A DNA stretch of 52,862 bases from Betaproteobacteria bacterium (GTDB lineage: Bacteria > Pseudomonadota > Gammaproteobacteria > Burkholderiales > Eutrophovitaceae): positions 636,002 to 688,863 of the forward strand of contig CP070775.1 of assembly GCA_020346185.1 (NCBI GenBank), read 5' to 3'. A program made the translations under genes and the position numbers. Shown in pieces: positions 8,681-17,865 of the stretch. Each line of letters begins with the position of its first letter. Within the stretch, counting starts at the first letter, position 1. Under the pieces are notes generated by a model that was not told where the DNA came from, did no database searches, and saw only the letters and a program-made list of their open reading frames with translations.

Positions 8681-9324
8681 GTCAACAAATCAATCTGTAT
8701 AACGCTGCGTTTGAGCACAAGCGCGACCTGCTGTCTTTTGCTGGAGCGATAACTACCTGGGGCGCCGCGCTTGGCCTGGTGGTTGGATTGATGCTGGCTA
8801 TGACGCTGCGCAGCAGCAATCTGGAACACGACTTGGCGCGGGCCGCTGCCGAGCGCGACGCCGCACAAGCCGATCTGACGCGACTCGCGGGGCAGCTCGC
8901 AGCTCGCAAAGCGAATCCCGAATTGACTGCCAAGGTACAGCGACTGGCGGCTGAGTTGGCTGGGCGTAAGGAGGTGATGTCGACTTTGCGGGGAGGTGTG
9001 ATCGGAAATACGCACGGCTTTTCGAAGCATCTGACGGCTTTTGCGCGCCAGTCTTTCGTCGGGCTGTGGCTGACTAGCCTGAGAATCGCGAACGCTGGGC
9101 AGGACGTTGTACTCGAAGGGCGCGCACTACGTCCCGAGCTGGTGCCAGACTATTTGCGTCGCCTGAACCGTGAGGAAGTGATGCGTGGACACGCGTTCGC
9201 CGAGCTGGAAATGCGACAGCCTGAATCGACAAGGCCGGCCGTACAGGAATCGGCCAACTACATCGAGTTCCGAATTTCGACATTGCCGCTGGTTGCTGCT
9301 GCCGGCGGCGAGGGTGGGGGATGA
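8677..9324 (+). CDS. PilN-like MSHA biogenesis protein (MshI2-type)
   Basis: 215-residue bitopic inner-membrane protein. It starts with the cytoplasmic motif MSQQINLYN, the PilN sequence that binds PilM, followed by one membrane helix (about 25-45), an Ala/Arg/Asp-rich coiled coil (about 48-100) and a periplasmic ferredoxin-like domain (about 110-205). The start is TTG 8677, overlapping the mshI stop as TTGA, with GAGAAGAGA ending 7 nt upstream; longer in-frame starts lie inside mshI and lack the motif. Together with MshI and MshJ it corresponds to the PilM-N-O alignment subcomplex. Some genomes call this mshI2. Confidence 0.8.
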   Translation: MSQQINLYNAAFEHKRDLLSFAGAITTWGAALGLVVGLMLAMTLRSSNLEHDLARAAAERDAAQADLTRLAGQLAARKANPELTAKVQRLAAELAGRKEVMSTLRGGVIGNTHGFSKHLTAFARQSFVGLWLTSLRIANAGQDVVLEGRALRPELVPDYLRRLNREEVMRGHAFAELEMRQPESTRPAVQESANYIEFRISTLPLVAAAGGEGGG

Positions 9325-9977
9325 AGCAGCTAAAACAGCAATGGCGTGAGCTCAAGCAACGCTTTGCCAGTCTGACGAAGCGTGAGCGGGGCGTATTGCT
9401 CGGGGGCGGTCTCGCCGTCATTCTTATCCTTGGTTTTTCGCTCATTGACTCGTCACTGGCCCGGCAGCGACTGCTCACCGAGCGTATCGTTAGGGTGCAG
9501 AGCGATAGTGCAATGACCAAGGCGCGGGTGGAAGCAATTGTGCGCCAACTCGCCGAGGACCCTGATGCCCGGGCACGGGCGAGCATTGCGGCGCTGTCAA
9601 AAGAAACACGCCGCCTCGAGGCGCAGATGCAGGGACTCAACCGCGGGCTTGTGGCGCCGCAACAGATGGCGGAAATTCTGCAGAATATGCTCTCGCACGA
9701 CAGAGGGATCAAGCTGGTCGGGCTGAAAACCCTGCCGGTTTCGAATCTGATTGCGGGCAAACAGCCCGATGATGGCGCTAACGTTTACAAGCACGGCATC
9801 GAGATGACCTTACAGGGTCGCTATCTCGACATGCTGGCATATTTGGACCGGCTCGAAGGGCTGCCTTGGCAAATGTTCTGGTCACAGGCGCGAATGGACG
9901 CCAAGGAATATCCAGCGGTACGCATCACAGTCACCGTATTCACCCTCTCGCTGGACGAAGACTGGTTGGTCGTGTGA
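9321..9977 (+). CDS. mshJ: MSHA biogenesis protein MshJ (PilO-like)
   Basis: 218-residue bitopic membrane protein, PilO-like. A basic cytoplasmic N-terminus with LTKRERGVLLGG leads into a single helix (about 28-43), then a periplasmic coiled coil (about 48-115) and a C-terminal domain with VYKHGIEMTLQGRYLDMLAYL, the most conserved MshJ segment. It would pair with the PilN-like protein to form the periplasmic scaffold between platform and secretin. Start ATG overlaps the upstream stop (ATGA), and its own TGA overlaps the mshK start. Confidence 0.85.
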   Translation: MKQLKQQWRELKQRFASLTKRERGVLLGGGLAVILILGFSLIDSSLARQRLLTERIVRVQSDSAMTKARVEAIVRQLAEDPDARARASIAALSKETRRLEAQMQGLNRGLVAPQQMAEILQNMLSHDRGIKLVGLKTLPVSNLIAGKQPDDGANVYKHGIEMTLQGRYLDMLAYLDRLEGLPWQMFWSQARMDAKEYPAVRITVTVFTLSLDEDWLVV

Positions 9978-10357
9978 TGCGAGTGATGACGCTTTTGACT
10001 GCTGGTCTGACACTTGCATTGTTTTGTCTTACATCGGCGGCGCAACGGTTGAGGGATCCGACACGACCACCACCTGGCGCATTCGCCGCGACCAAGGCAA
10101 CGACCAAATCGGTCGCGCCCAAGACGATGACGCTGCAGACGGTGTTGATTTCGCCACAGCGGCGCACGGCAGTCATAAACGGAAAAGTCATGTCACTCGG
10201 CGACACGATTGACGGTTATCGGCTCGCAGAAATTCGCGAATCCGAAGTGGTGATGAAAGGTTCGAAAGGGACGCGGACATTACGTTTGTACCCGGGCGTA
10301 AGCAAGGCTGCTGCAACGCAGGCGGCGAAGCCAGAAAAGACGAAAGGTCGCGAATGA
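9977..10357 (+). CDS. mshK: MSHA biogenesis protein MshK (PilP-like)
   Basis: 126-residue periplasmic protein. After a short signal or anchor (MRVMTLLTAGLTLALFCLTS) comes RDPTRPP, the hallmark of MshK/PilP-GspC-type HR domains, then LQTVLISPQRRTAVINGK and a basic tail. The family connects the inner-membrane scaffold to the secretin, here MshL, encoded next. ATG 9977 overlaps the mshJ stop (TGATG); GTG 9974 is an alternative, and the longer frame back into mshJ was rejected because it would bury the signal peptide. Confidence 0.8.
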   Translation: MRVMTLLTAGLTLALFCLTSAAQRLRDPTRPPPGAFAATKATTKSVAPKTMTLQTVLISPQRRTAVINGKVMSLGDTIDGYRLAEIRESEVVMKGSKGTRTLRLYPGVSKAAATQAAKPEKTKGRE

Positions 10358-12141
10358 GCAAGTCAAGGCAGAGACTGCTTGACTGTTGCCCGACAGGTCG
10401 CCACTTGCTGTTCGCGGCGGCAATCGTTGCTTTGGCCTCATGCGCCGCGATCGAGCCACCACCACTGGAATACGAGACGGCCCGACAGCAGATGGATCAG
10501 GCAGTCGCATCGCAACTGCCGGCGCAACAGCCACAGGCGGTGAGCGACGCATTACTGCCGCCCATTACGGTTGAGATGCCGCGGGTCGATGGTCGGCCCA
10601 TCGAACCCACTTTTGATCTGCAGGTGAGCAAGACACCGGCCAATCAGGTTTTTCTCGCCCTCGTCGAAGGCACCCCATACAGCATGGTGGTGCATCCTGA
10701 CGTGCGGGAGCCGATCTCGATTAACCTCAAGAATGTCACCGTTTTCGAAGCGCTCGAGACGATCCGTGAGGTCTATGGTTACGAATACGGCGTGGCCGGG
10801 ACGCGCATCACGATCAAGCCGATCGGTCTTCAGACTCGCGTGTATCAGGTGAACTATCTGGTGTCGCAACGCAAAGGCGAAACCGAGGTCCGGATCAGTT
10901 CCGGCGCCGTTTCGGACACGACCCGTGGTGGCATGCAAGGCGGAACAACAGTGGCGGCTATAGCCGGTGCGACCAGCGAATCACTCAAGAGCAGCAGCGT
11001 AAAGACCTCACTGGACAATGACCTTTGGTCCGAAGTCGCAACGGCGGTCAAGGCGCTGATTGGTTCGGAGGGTGGTCGCAACGTTGTTGTCAGTCCTCAG
11101 GCCGGGGTCATCGTGGTGCGCGCGCTTCCTGCTGAGTTGCGCAACGTTGCAGAGCTGCTCGACATCATGGCCGTGGTGGTTGAACGGCAAGTCATGCTGG
11201 AAGCCAAGATAATCGAGGTGCGCCTGACTGATGGTTCGCAGACCGGTGTCAACTGGGCGGCATTTGATAGCGGCGACAACAGTAACTTTGCGGGCGGTGT
11301 GCTCACTCCCGGCGCGTCTCTTTCGACAACCGGCACAATCAGTGCCTTTACCGCGCGCAATGACGATGGCACGCTCAAGGCAAACTCGACCCTGGAGTCT
11401 CAACCGGGCCGTCCGGGATTCTTCGATGCGGGCCAGGGAATACCTGGCACGTTACTCGGTTTGGCGTTCCAGACCAATAGCTTTGCGGCGCTCATCTCGT
11501 TCCTCGAGACCCAGGGCGACTTGTCGGTGCTATCGAGTCCGCGCATTGCGACCCTGAATAATCAGAAAGCGGTTCTCAAAGTGGGAACTGACGAGTTTTT
11601 CGTAACTAACGTTACATCGAACGTCACTTTTACCGGTACCACCAGCACGCAATCGCCGACCATTACCACTCAACCGTTCTTCTCCGGTGTGGCGCTGGAC
11701 GTCACGCCGCAGATCGACGATAACGACATCATCACCTTGCACATTCACCCGTCTGTCAGTCTGGTAAAGGAAATTACCAAGGATCTCGATTTGGGCAGCG
11801 CCGGCCAGTTCAGGATCCCGCTGGCTTCGAGTGACATCAGCGAGTCGGATACGATCGTGCGGGTCAACAGCGGCCAGATCGTTGCGATTGGCGGTCTGAT
11901 GAAAGAATTGACGGCGCGCAACCGCCGGCAGGTACCCGGGTTTGGCGACGTGCCCGTAGTTGGCGCGTTGTTTGGCAATTCGCAGAGTGCAAAAGCGAAA
12001 ACGGAACTGGTCATTCTGGTCAAACCGACGATCATCAAGACCGCTGCCGATTGGCAGAATGATCTAGAGGAAACCAGGCAGCGTATTGACGGTTTCCCGC
12101 GACGGCCTGCGCCCGACGGTGCAACGACGAGCGCGCCATGA
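10354..12141 (+). CDS. mshL: MSHA outer-membrane secretin MshL
   Basis: 595-residue secretin forming the outer-membrane gate for the pilus. It has a lipoprotein-type signal with lipobox LASC (Cys30), a proline-rich linker, an STN/N0-like domain (about 85-170, FDLQVSKTPANQVFLALV), a spacer containing RKGETEVRISS, and the C-terminal secretin barrel (about 260-570). The barrel contains QVMLEAKIIEVRL, LSSPRIATLNNQKAVLKVG and VPGFGDVPVVGALFG, all classic secretin signatures. Start ATG overlaps the mshK stop (ATGA). Length and domain order are normal for MshL. Confidence 0.92.
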   Translation: MSKSRQRLLDCCPTGRHLLFAAAIVALASCAAIEPPPLEYETARQQMDQAVASQLPAQQPQAVSDALLPPITVEMPRVDGRPIEPTFDLQVSKTPANQVFLALVEGTPYSMVVHPDVREPISINLKNVTVFEALETIREVYGYEYGVAGTRITIKPIGLQTRVYQVNYLVSQRKGETEVRISSGAVSDTTRGGMQGGTTVAAIAGATSESLKSSSVKTSLDNDLWSEVATAVKALIGSEGGRNVVVSPQAGVIVVRALPAELRNVAELLDIMAVVVERQVMLEAKIIEVRLTDGSQTGVNWAAFDSGDNSNFAGGVLTPGASLSTTGTISAFTARNDDGTLKANSTLESQPGRPGFFDAGQGIPGTLLGLAFQTNSFAALISFLETQGDLSVLSSPRIATLNNQKAVLKVGTDEFFVTNVTSNVTFTGTTSTQSPTITTQPFFSGVALDVTPQIDDNDIITLHIHPSVSLVKEITKDLDLGSAGQFRIPLASSDISESDTIVRVNSGQIVAIGGLMKELTARNRRQVPGFGDVPVVGALFGNSQSAKAKTELVILVKPTIIKTAADWQNDLEETRQRIDGFPRRPAPDGATTSAP

Positions 12142-12192
12142 GCGCGCTGGGGTCGGCGGCCACCAGCATGTCAAGCGAAAGAGAGGCGAGGA

Positions 12193-13086
12193 GTGTACCG
12201 AGTTCATTTTGGCCTGCGTGAGCCTCCGTTCGGATTGACTCCGGACACTGCCTTCGCGTTCTCGGGTGCGTCACATCAGGAGGCACTCAATGTCTTGCTG
12301 CTCGCAAGCGCAAGTGGCGAAGGCTTCATCAAGATCACCGGTGACGTTGGCATGGGCAAAACGCTACTATGCCGCCGTTTTTTGTCGACACTGGCGGATG
12401 ATTCGGTCGCTGCCTACATTCCAAACCCGATGCTTGATTTGCGCGGTTTGCTGCTGGCCATTGCGGACGAACTGGGAGCAGGTGTCGACCGGCAGGCTGA
12501 CCAGCACCACTTGATCAAGAACGTCAACCATGCCTTGCTCAGGTGCGCGAGGCAGAACAAGCGAGTGATTATTTTTATCGACGAAGCGCAGGCGCTGCCG
12601 ATTGAAACGCTCGAAGCGCTGCGCTTGTTGTCGAATCTGGAAACTGAAAAGCGCAAGCTTGTCCAGGTGGTTATGTTCGGTCAACCGGAGCTGGATCAGA
12701 CGCTGGCGCAGCCTTCGATCCGGCAGTTGAACCAGCGCATTGCATTCCAGCACCGACTCAGCGGTTTGTCAGCGGACGAAACCAGTCAGTATGTTTCCCA
12801 TCGTTTGCGGGTCGCCGGTTACGCTGGTGAACAATTATTCACTGGTGGCGCACTCGCTGCGCTTTACAAGCACACTGGCGGCGTACCTCGATTGGTAAAT
12901 ATTGTCGCCCACAAGTCATTACTTGCTGCCTATGGTGAAGGCACAGCGCGAGTATCACGCCGGCACGTGCAGCGCGCTGCATGTGACACGCCGGCAGCGA
13001 TTCGGGTAACCAATCCGTTGTTCGGTGGCCTGGCTCTGGTTTCGGCGGCGTTCGCGGGCGTTGCCGCTTGGCTCTACGTTGCATGA
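12193..13086 (+). CDS. mshM: MSHA biogenesis ATPase MshM (ExeA-like AAA protein)
   Basis: 297-residue AAA ATPase related to ExeA/GspA, thought to help insert or assemble the secretin. It begins MYRVHFGLREPPFGLTPD, diagnostic for the family. Walker A is GDVGMGKT (50-57), Walker B is VIIFIDEAQ (Asp130-Glu131), and a C-terminal hydrophobic segment (about 278-295, LFGGLALVSAAFAGVAAWLY) is probably a membrane anchor. GTG 12193 has GAGAGG 6 nt upstream. The ATGA at its end overlaps mshN. Confidence 0.88.
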   Translation: MYRVHFGLREPPFGLTPDTAFAFSGASHQEALNVLLLASASGEGFIKITGDVGMGKTLLCRRFLSTLADDSVAAYIPNPMLDLRGLLLAIADELGAGVDRQADQHHLIKNVNHALLRCARQNKRVIIFIDEAQALPIETLEALRLLSNLETEKRKLVQVVMFGQPELDQTLAQPSIRQLNQRIAFQHRLSGLSADETSQYVSHRLRVAGYAGEQLFTGGALAALYKHTGGVPRLVNIVAHKSLLAAYGEGTARVSRRHVQRAACDTPAAIRVTNPLFGGLALVSAAFAGVAAWLYVA

Positions 13087-14336
13087 GTTTGATCAACCGA
13101 GTATTGCAGGACCTCGATCAACGCGGCGCTAAACCATCGCGGGACTCGCAATATTCTGGTGATATCCGGACGGTCGCAGCACAGGCAAGCAACAGGCGGC
13201 GAAGACAACTGGCTTGGCTGCTTGCTGTGTGTGGGGCTGTGCTCGTCGCGCTGGTCGTATGGCCGGGCGTTGACCGGTTCAAGGATTTTCCGCAGCGACA
13301 CTGGGCTCAACACCACAATTCGCCCCGTGTGACGAGTCCGCTGATACCGGTTGGGCAACCTCGGCCTGTTGAGCCAGATCAGGAGACGGTAGCGACAGCA
13401 CTGATGGTGCCAGTTTTTCAGTTGTCGACGGTACTCACGATACTGCCGACCAACGCGGCGCGATCGCCGTCCACGTCGAGCAACGTCAGGCCGGCGACCG
13501 AAAAGAAAACGCCGGCGCGAACGGCGATAAATAGGTCACAGACAAAAGCGGTAACCTCCGATATGTCCTCTACTCCTCTGACGCAGACGCAAACCGCAAT
13601 CGTGGCAAAGAAGCAACCTGTCGCGAAGCTGCGCCCGGTAGCGCAAGGCGACATCGCGAAAATGCCCGTCGTACAGGAAGAGCCGCTCGAACAAATCGTC
13701 ATCTCGGCCGACCTTCCAGTGAGTCAATTAGAGAAACGAGCCCACGAACTCACCGCCTACGAGCGTGCTGAGGTCGCTTTTCGAGGCGGCGTTGACAGTC
13801 TTCGACGAGGCAGGTTGGGCGAGGCCGAGTCACAGTTTCGCTTGGCAATGAATGAAGGTCGCTCGCATGCGGCGGCGCAGCAGGCGCTCATTGGTATGCT
13901 CATCGATGCCGGGCGCCTCCAGGACGCCGAGTTCGTGCTGAATCAGTCGCTAGAGCTCAATCCGCGACAACCGACGCTGGCAATGGTGCTGGCAAGACTT
14001 CGGGTGGAGCGCGGCGATCTGGAAACGGCGGTCAAGACGCTGGATCGCGTGAGCGTCTATGCGGGCACCGATGCCAATTTTCTGTCGTTCATGGCCGCCG
14101 TTCTGCAGCGCGCGCAGCGCCATGAGGAGGCCGTCGTTCGATATCGCAATGCGCTGGCACTGATGCCCGGAAATCCCGTCTGGCTGATGGGGCTCGGCAT
14201 CAGCTTGCGCGAGTTGGGCGAGAGCGAGCAGGCATTACAGGCTTTCGCAGCTGCGGCTGCGATGGGAACTTTGAATCCGGATCTGCAGGCGTTTGTCGAG
14301 CGGCGGCAGCGAGAACTGCAACACGCAGTCAATTAA
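13083..14336 (+). CDS. mshN: MSHA biogenesis protein MshN (TPR protein)
   Basis: 417-residue bitopic protein. It starts MSLINRVLQDLDQRGA, typical of MshN, has one membrane helix (about 44-62), a long Pro/Thr-rich low-complexity periplasmic linker (about 70-215), then four to five TPR-like helical pairs from ERAEVAFRGGVDSLRRG to the end. It probably acts with MshM and MshL at the secretin. The start overlaps the mshM stop (ATGA), and the longer frame from 13068 is rejected. It closes the visible locus: no mshE or mshG follows, unlike the common arrangement. Confidence 0.85.
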   Translation: MSLINRVLQDLDQRGAKPSRDSQYSGDIRTVAAQASNRRRRQLAWLLAVCGAVLVALVVWPGVDRFKDFPQRHWAQHHNSPRVTSPLIPVGQPRPVEPDQETVATALMVPVFQLSTVLTILPTNAARSPSTSSNVRPATEKKTPARTAINRSQTKAVTSDMSSTPLTQTQTAIVAKKQPVAKLRPVAQGDIAKMPVVQEEPLEQIVISADLPVSQLEKRAHELTAYERAEVAFRGGVDSLRRGRLGEAESQFRLAMNEGRSHAAAQQALIGMLIDAGRLQDAEFVLNQSLELNPRQPTLAMVLARLRVERGDLETAVKTLDRVSVYAGTDANFLSFMAAVLQRAQRHEEAVVRYRNALALMPGNPVWLMGLGISLRELGESEQALQAFAAAAAMGTLNPDLQAFVERRQRELQHAVN

Positions 14337-14375
14337 GGCCAGGCGGCTTACTCAATCCTGGTGAACTGACTCGCG

Positions 14376-15071
14376 TCAATGCCGTGGCGGCGTTCTGGCG
14401 ACAATCCAACCGACGACTTTTGCGGCACCAGCGCGCTTTAAAACGCTCGCCAGCTCGTTGAGCGTTGCGCCGGTAGTGATGACGTCGTCGACGACGGCGA
14501 CGGTTTGTCCGGCCAGATCGACCCGACAGCGAAACACACCACGAACGTTTCTGGCGCGGTCGGCCCACGGTAGCGCTGTTTGTGACACACCAGCCGATAC
14601 GCGTTGCGCGATGCCAGGTGATAAACGCAGGCCGAACGCGGCGCACGCGTGGCGCGCAATCTCTGCCGCCTGATTGAAGCCACGCTCGCGCAAGCGTGAT
14701 GCCGCGATGGGCATCGGCAACACGATGTCCGGATAAGGCTCCGACTCCAGGCGCAGCGCAAGCTGGGCAGCGAGGGTGCGCGCTGCCGCAAGGTTATGCG
14801 AGTATTTCAGGTCGGCAACAAGAAAATCTACCGGGGCGATATAGTCAAGCGCGCTGATCACATAATCGTATTTCGGCGGATGCCTGATGCAGCGCCCGCA
14901 CAATGATGCGGTCGGCGTCGGAGATGCGCATCGAGGACAACGCGGGCCTGCTGGCTCTGGTAGGGCCTCCTGGCAGCCATCACAGAGCCCGAAAGCTTCG
15001 GCCGATGCGCCGCAGAGCAGACAGGCGCGCGGCATGACGGACCGAATTCGGCGGATCAAATGAGTCAGCAT
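14376..15071 (-). CDS. comF: ComF-family phosphoribosyltransferase-like protein
   Basis: 231-residue cytoplasmic protein of the ComF/GntX family, required for DNA uptake in naturally competent bacteria. The N-terminal zinc region has paired Cys (CLLCG, LCDGC, CPRC, LCGRC at about 18-80), followed by a type I PRTase fold with DIVLPMPI, GFNQAAEIAR and the PRPP loop VAVVDDVITTGATL (about 190-203). It converges with mshN (39-bp gap) and diverges from bioB. A comF gene beside a type IV pilus locus is suggestive, but MSHA pili are not the usual DNA-uptake pili and comF-bioB adjacency is common. Confidence 0.88.
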   Translation of the reverse strand: MLTHLIRRIRSVMPRACLLCGASAEAFGLCDGCQEALPEPAGPRCPRCASPTPTASLCGRCIRHPPKYDYVISALDYIAPVDFLVADLKYSHNLAAARTLAAQLALRLESEPYPDIVLPMPIAASRLRERGFNQAAEIARHACAAFGLRLSPGIAQRVSAGVSQTALPWADRARNVRGVFRCRVDLAGQTVAVVDDVITTGATLNELASVLKRAGAAKVVGWIVARTPPRH

Positions 15072-15146
15072 GTCAGCAGACAGACAACTGGGGGCGACGA
15101 TGCTGGGGATTGTTGCCGCACGGTACGAATATGAATGGCATGGACC

Positions 15147-15152
15147 TATAAT
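15147..15152 (+). promoter_or_regulatory. Candidate -10 box of the bioB promoter
   Basis: A perfect TATAAT lies 36 bp before the bioB start in the comF/bioB divergent gap. No good -35 is visible at 16-18 bp, so activity or regulation may depend on another factor. No BirA-type operator was recognised. Confidence 0.4.
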
Positions 15153-15188
15153 GCGGTGACTGAACTGACTTACCGGAGCTCAATTGTA

Positions 15189-16193
15189 ATGAACACCGCT
15201 TTGACGGCTGCCGAACAATCGTTGCTCGAAAACCTTGACCCCGCTTGGACGCTTGACGCGGTGATGGCGTTATTTGAAAAGCCGTTTGGCGACCTCGTGT
15301 TCGAGGCACAGCAGGTACATCGGAGCCATTTCGAGCCCAACAGCGTCCAGCTTTCGACTTTGCTTTCGATAAAGACTGGCGGTTGCCCTGAGGACTGTGG
15401 TTATTGTCCGCAGGCGGCTCGCTATCACACTGGCGTCGCCAATTCAGACCTAATGAGCGTTGGTGAGGTGCTGACAGCAGCTAGAGCCGCCAAGCAGAAC
15501 GGAGCGACGCGTTTTTGTATGGGGGCAGCCTGGCGCGGACCAAAACAGCGCGATCTCGACAAAGTGGCCGAAATGGTTGCAGCCGTAAAATCGCTGGGAC
15601 TGGAAACCTGCGCGACACTCGGTATGCTCAGAGAGGGACAGGCAGAGCAACTCAAAGGGGCCGGGCTCGACTACTATAACCACAACATCGATACCGGGGC
15701 CGATCACTACCAGCGGGTGGTTTCGACGCGCACGCAAGATGAACGCTATGAAACCTTGACCCGCGTGCGTGCCGCCGGCCTGAGCGTGTGCTGCGGTGGC
15801 ATCGTTGGCATGGGTGAATCGAGGCAGACAAGGGCCGAACTCATCGTGCAACTTGCGAACATGGATCCCTATCCAGAGAGTGTGCCGATCAATAATCTGG
15901 TGCAGGTAAAGGGAACGCCTTTGCATGGCATCGCGCCGATCGACCCGTTCGAATTCGTACGTACCGTTGCCTGCGCACGGGTGACCATGCCACGCGCCAT
16001 GGTTAGACTGTCTGCCGGCCGGGAGCAGATGTCCGACGAGCTGCAAGCACTGTGTTTCATGGCGGGAGCCAACTCCATCTTTTACGGCGACAAACTGTTG
16101 ACGACCGGAAATCCCCAGGCCGCGTCCGATCGTCGTCTATTCAGTCGACTGGGTATCGAAGCATCAACCAGCAACGGCGTGCCAGCCGATTAG
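15189..16193 (+). CDS. bioB: Biotin synthase
   Basis: Radical SAM enzyme that inserts sulfur into dethiobiotin in the last step of biotin synthesis. The 334-residue product carries the radical SAM motif C66-x3-C70-x2-C73 ([12 protein letters not shown]), and the [2Fe-2S] ligands lie in [17 protein letters not shown] and the [10 protein letters not shown] region. YNHNIDT is the conserved dethiobiotin-site segment. ATG 15189 is preferred with GGAG (15175-15178) 10 nt upstream; the in-frame start at 15135 is inside the promoter region. It is followed closely by bioC; bioF, bioA and bioD are not in the window. Confidence 0.95.
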   Translation: MNTALTAAEQSLLENLDPAWTLDAVMALFEKPFGDLVFEAQQVHRSHFEPNSVQLSTLLSIKTGGCPEDCGYCPQAARYHTGVANSDLMSVGEVLTAARAAKQNGATRFCMGAAWRGPKQRDLDKVAEMVAAVKSLGLETCATLGMLREGQAEQLKGAGLDYYNHNIDTGADHYQRVVSTRTQDERYETLTRVRAAGLSVCCGGIVGMGESRQTRAELIVQLANMDPYPESVPINNLVQVKGTPLHGIAPIDPFEFVRTVACARVTMPRAMVRLSAGREQMSDELQALCFMAGANSIFYGDKLLTTGNPQAASDRRLFSRLGIEASTSNGVPAD

Positions 16194-16239
16194 TTGCAGG
16201 CGGCCGGCAGGCGCTACGTCGTGACTATTCGGATGGGAT

Positions 16240-17178
16240 TTGTTGGCGGACCGGGCAGCAGTAGTTGAGCACCAGCCGAATGCGCTACATCGGGCGGACC
16301 TTGTCGTGAAGGCGGCAGCCGAGCGTCGTGCCCGATTACGCCGCTCATTTGGCGTTGCTGCCACCAGCTTTGATGGCGTCGCGATGCTGCCGCGCGAGAT
16401 TGCCGACCGGATGCGCGAGCGGCTGGCACTGATTCGATTGCCGGTGCAAAGCGCGCTGGACGCTGGCTGCGGCACCGGCTATGGCACACGTTTGTTGCGC
16501 CAACGCTACCCTGGCGCGCATATCATCGAACTGGATCTGTCGGAATCCATGTTGCGGCATGGGGCGACGCGCCGCAAGTGGGTCTGGCCGTTGACTGGGC
16601 TGTCGGCGCGACGCGTCGCGGTTTGTGCCGATATGCAGCAGCTGCCGATCGTTGCAGCGAGCGTCGACCTGGTCTGGTCCAATCTGGCATTGCATTGGGT
16701 GGAAGATCTCTCTGCTGCGTTTTCGCAGGCACACCGGGTATTACGCCCTGGTGGGCTGCTGATGTTTTCGATGCTCGGCCCGGACACGCTGCAGGAACTG
16801 CGCGCTGCTTCGGCGGGTGACGCGTTTCGCGTCAACCCGCATCTTGACATGCACGATATCGGCGACATGCTGGTTGCGTGCGGCTACGCGGATCCTGTCA
16901 TGGATATGGAAAAAATCACTCTGACTTATGGGGATGTACACGCACTGTTACGTGATCTCAAAGCGCATGGATCGATCGGCCTGGTGGTGCCACAGCGAAA
17001 AGATCTCGGCAGCCGGCGCAATTATCTTTGCATGCTTGCACGTTACGAGCAGTTCAGGCGCGACGACAAGCGCATACCGGCGACTCTCGAGGTGATCTAT
17101 GGTCATGCCTGGAAGCCGCAACCGAAACTGTCCCCGACCGGCAAGCGCGTCATCGATATCCGCTCGAAGCCGGTCTGA
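16240..17178 (+). CDS. bioC: Malonyl-ACP O-methyltransferase BioC
   Basis: SAM-dependent methyltransferase that esterifies malonyl-ACP to start pimeloyl assembly for biotin. The body begins with RARLRRSFGVAATSFDG, the BioC N-terminal signature, then motif I LDAGCGTGYGTRLL (about 73-86), an acidic loop with ELDLSESML, and motifs DLVWSNLALHWVED and LRPGGLLMFSMLGPDTL, both characteristic of BioC. Start is uncertain: TTG 16240 (with GGATGGGA just upstream) or GTG 16306, which gives a more typical short N-terminus. It lies 46 bp after bioB, so co-transcription is likely. Confidence 0.88.
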   Translation: MLADRAAVVEHQPNALHRADLVVKAAAERRARLRRSFGVAATSFDGVAMLPREIADRMRERLALIRLPVQSALDAGCGTGYGTRLLRQRYPGAHIIELDLSESMLRHGATRRKWVWPLTGLSARRVAVCADMQQLPIVAASVDLVWSNLALHWVEDLSAAFSQAHRVLRPGGLLMFSMLGPDTLQELRAASAGDAFRVNPHLDMHDIGDMLVACGYADPVMDMEKITLTYGDVHALLRDLKAHGSIGLVVPQRKDLGSRRNYLCMLARYEQFRRDDKRIPATLEVIYGHAWKPQPKLSPTGKRVIDIRSKPV

Positions 17179-17357
17179 AAGACGGATCCAAAGCTTGGTC
17201 CGATGCTGCCTTGTCGCCTGCAATCGTGGCCGGCGGCAATGCCAAGACTTTTTTCCGGCATCACTTTTCCTGCTGATTTTGCTGCGGTTTCCTTGCTTCG
17301 CCTCAGCTCGCTATGTTACATTTCCTCGCCGTTTCAGCTAGCAAGGACAAGTTCGAC

Positions 17358-17837
17358 ATGTGGACGGTCGCAGCGGGGGAGGGGGCGCAATTCGCAATCG
17401 TGTCCCGCCGAAACAACTCAAGTTCGCAGCATGCCCGACTACTCGTTTTTGGCTCCCTCGGACTGTTCACGCTGTCGGTGGGGATCGGGTTTGCACTGAT
17501 CGGCGCCTGGCCGGTAATGCCATTTGCCGGTATCGAATGTGTCGCCCTGTTCCTGGCCTATCGCTGGTTGCAGAGCCACGATGATGATTTCGAGCTGATT
17601 ACAATAGACGCCGACCACGTGGTTGTGCAAGCTCGAGACGGCAGCAAAGTCGAGCGCCACCAACTCAACCGGCACTGGGCTCAGGTTGTCACCGAGGAAA
17701 GTCCGGGCGGGCGCGTACGCGTCTTCTTGCGTGTCCACGGGCGGGAGGTTGATTTTGGTAGACTGCTCGTTGATGACGCGAGGTTGTCGTTGGCCAAGCG
17801 GCTGCGCGAGCAACTTTCTCGGCCGGTTGATTCATAA
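17358..17837 (+). CDS. DUF2244 membrane protein upstream of cox genes
   Basis: 159-residue membrane protein of the DUF2244 family, often the first gene of cytochrome c oxidase clusters in proteobacteria; its role is unknown. Two closely spaced hydrophobic helices (about 33-50 and 55-72) form a hairpin, followed by a cytoplasmic-type domain with WLQSHDDDFELITID and a basic C-terminus. ATG 17358 has AAGGA (17343-17347) 10 nt upstream; an earlier in-frame start at 17313 is possible. It ends about 28 bp before coxB, consistent with an operon. Confidence 0.75.
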   Translation: MWTVAAGEGAQFAIVSRRNNSSSQHARLLVFGSLGLFTLSVGIGFALIGAWPVMPFAGIECVALFLAYRWLQSHDDDFELITIDADHVVVQARDGSKVERHQLNRHWAQVVTEESPGGRVRVFLRVHGREVDFGRLLVDDARLSLAKRLREQLSRPVDS

Positions 17838-17865
17838 CGAAACTAAAATGACATTCGGGGGAAGT

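Noticed and set aside
15072..15188. BirA operator in the bioB promoter region.
   Set aside because: No TTGTAAACC-type inverted repeat is present between comF and bioB.
14337..15188. comF next to pilus genes as a competence locus.
   Set aside because: comF lies on the opposite strand, no other competence genes are seen, and MSHA pili are not the typical DNA-uptake pilus.
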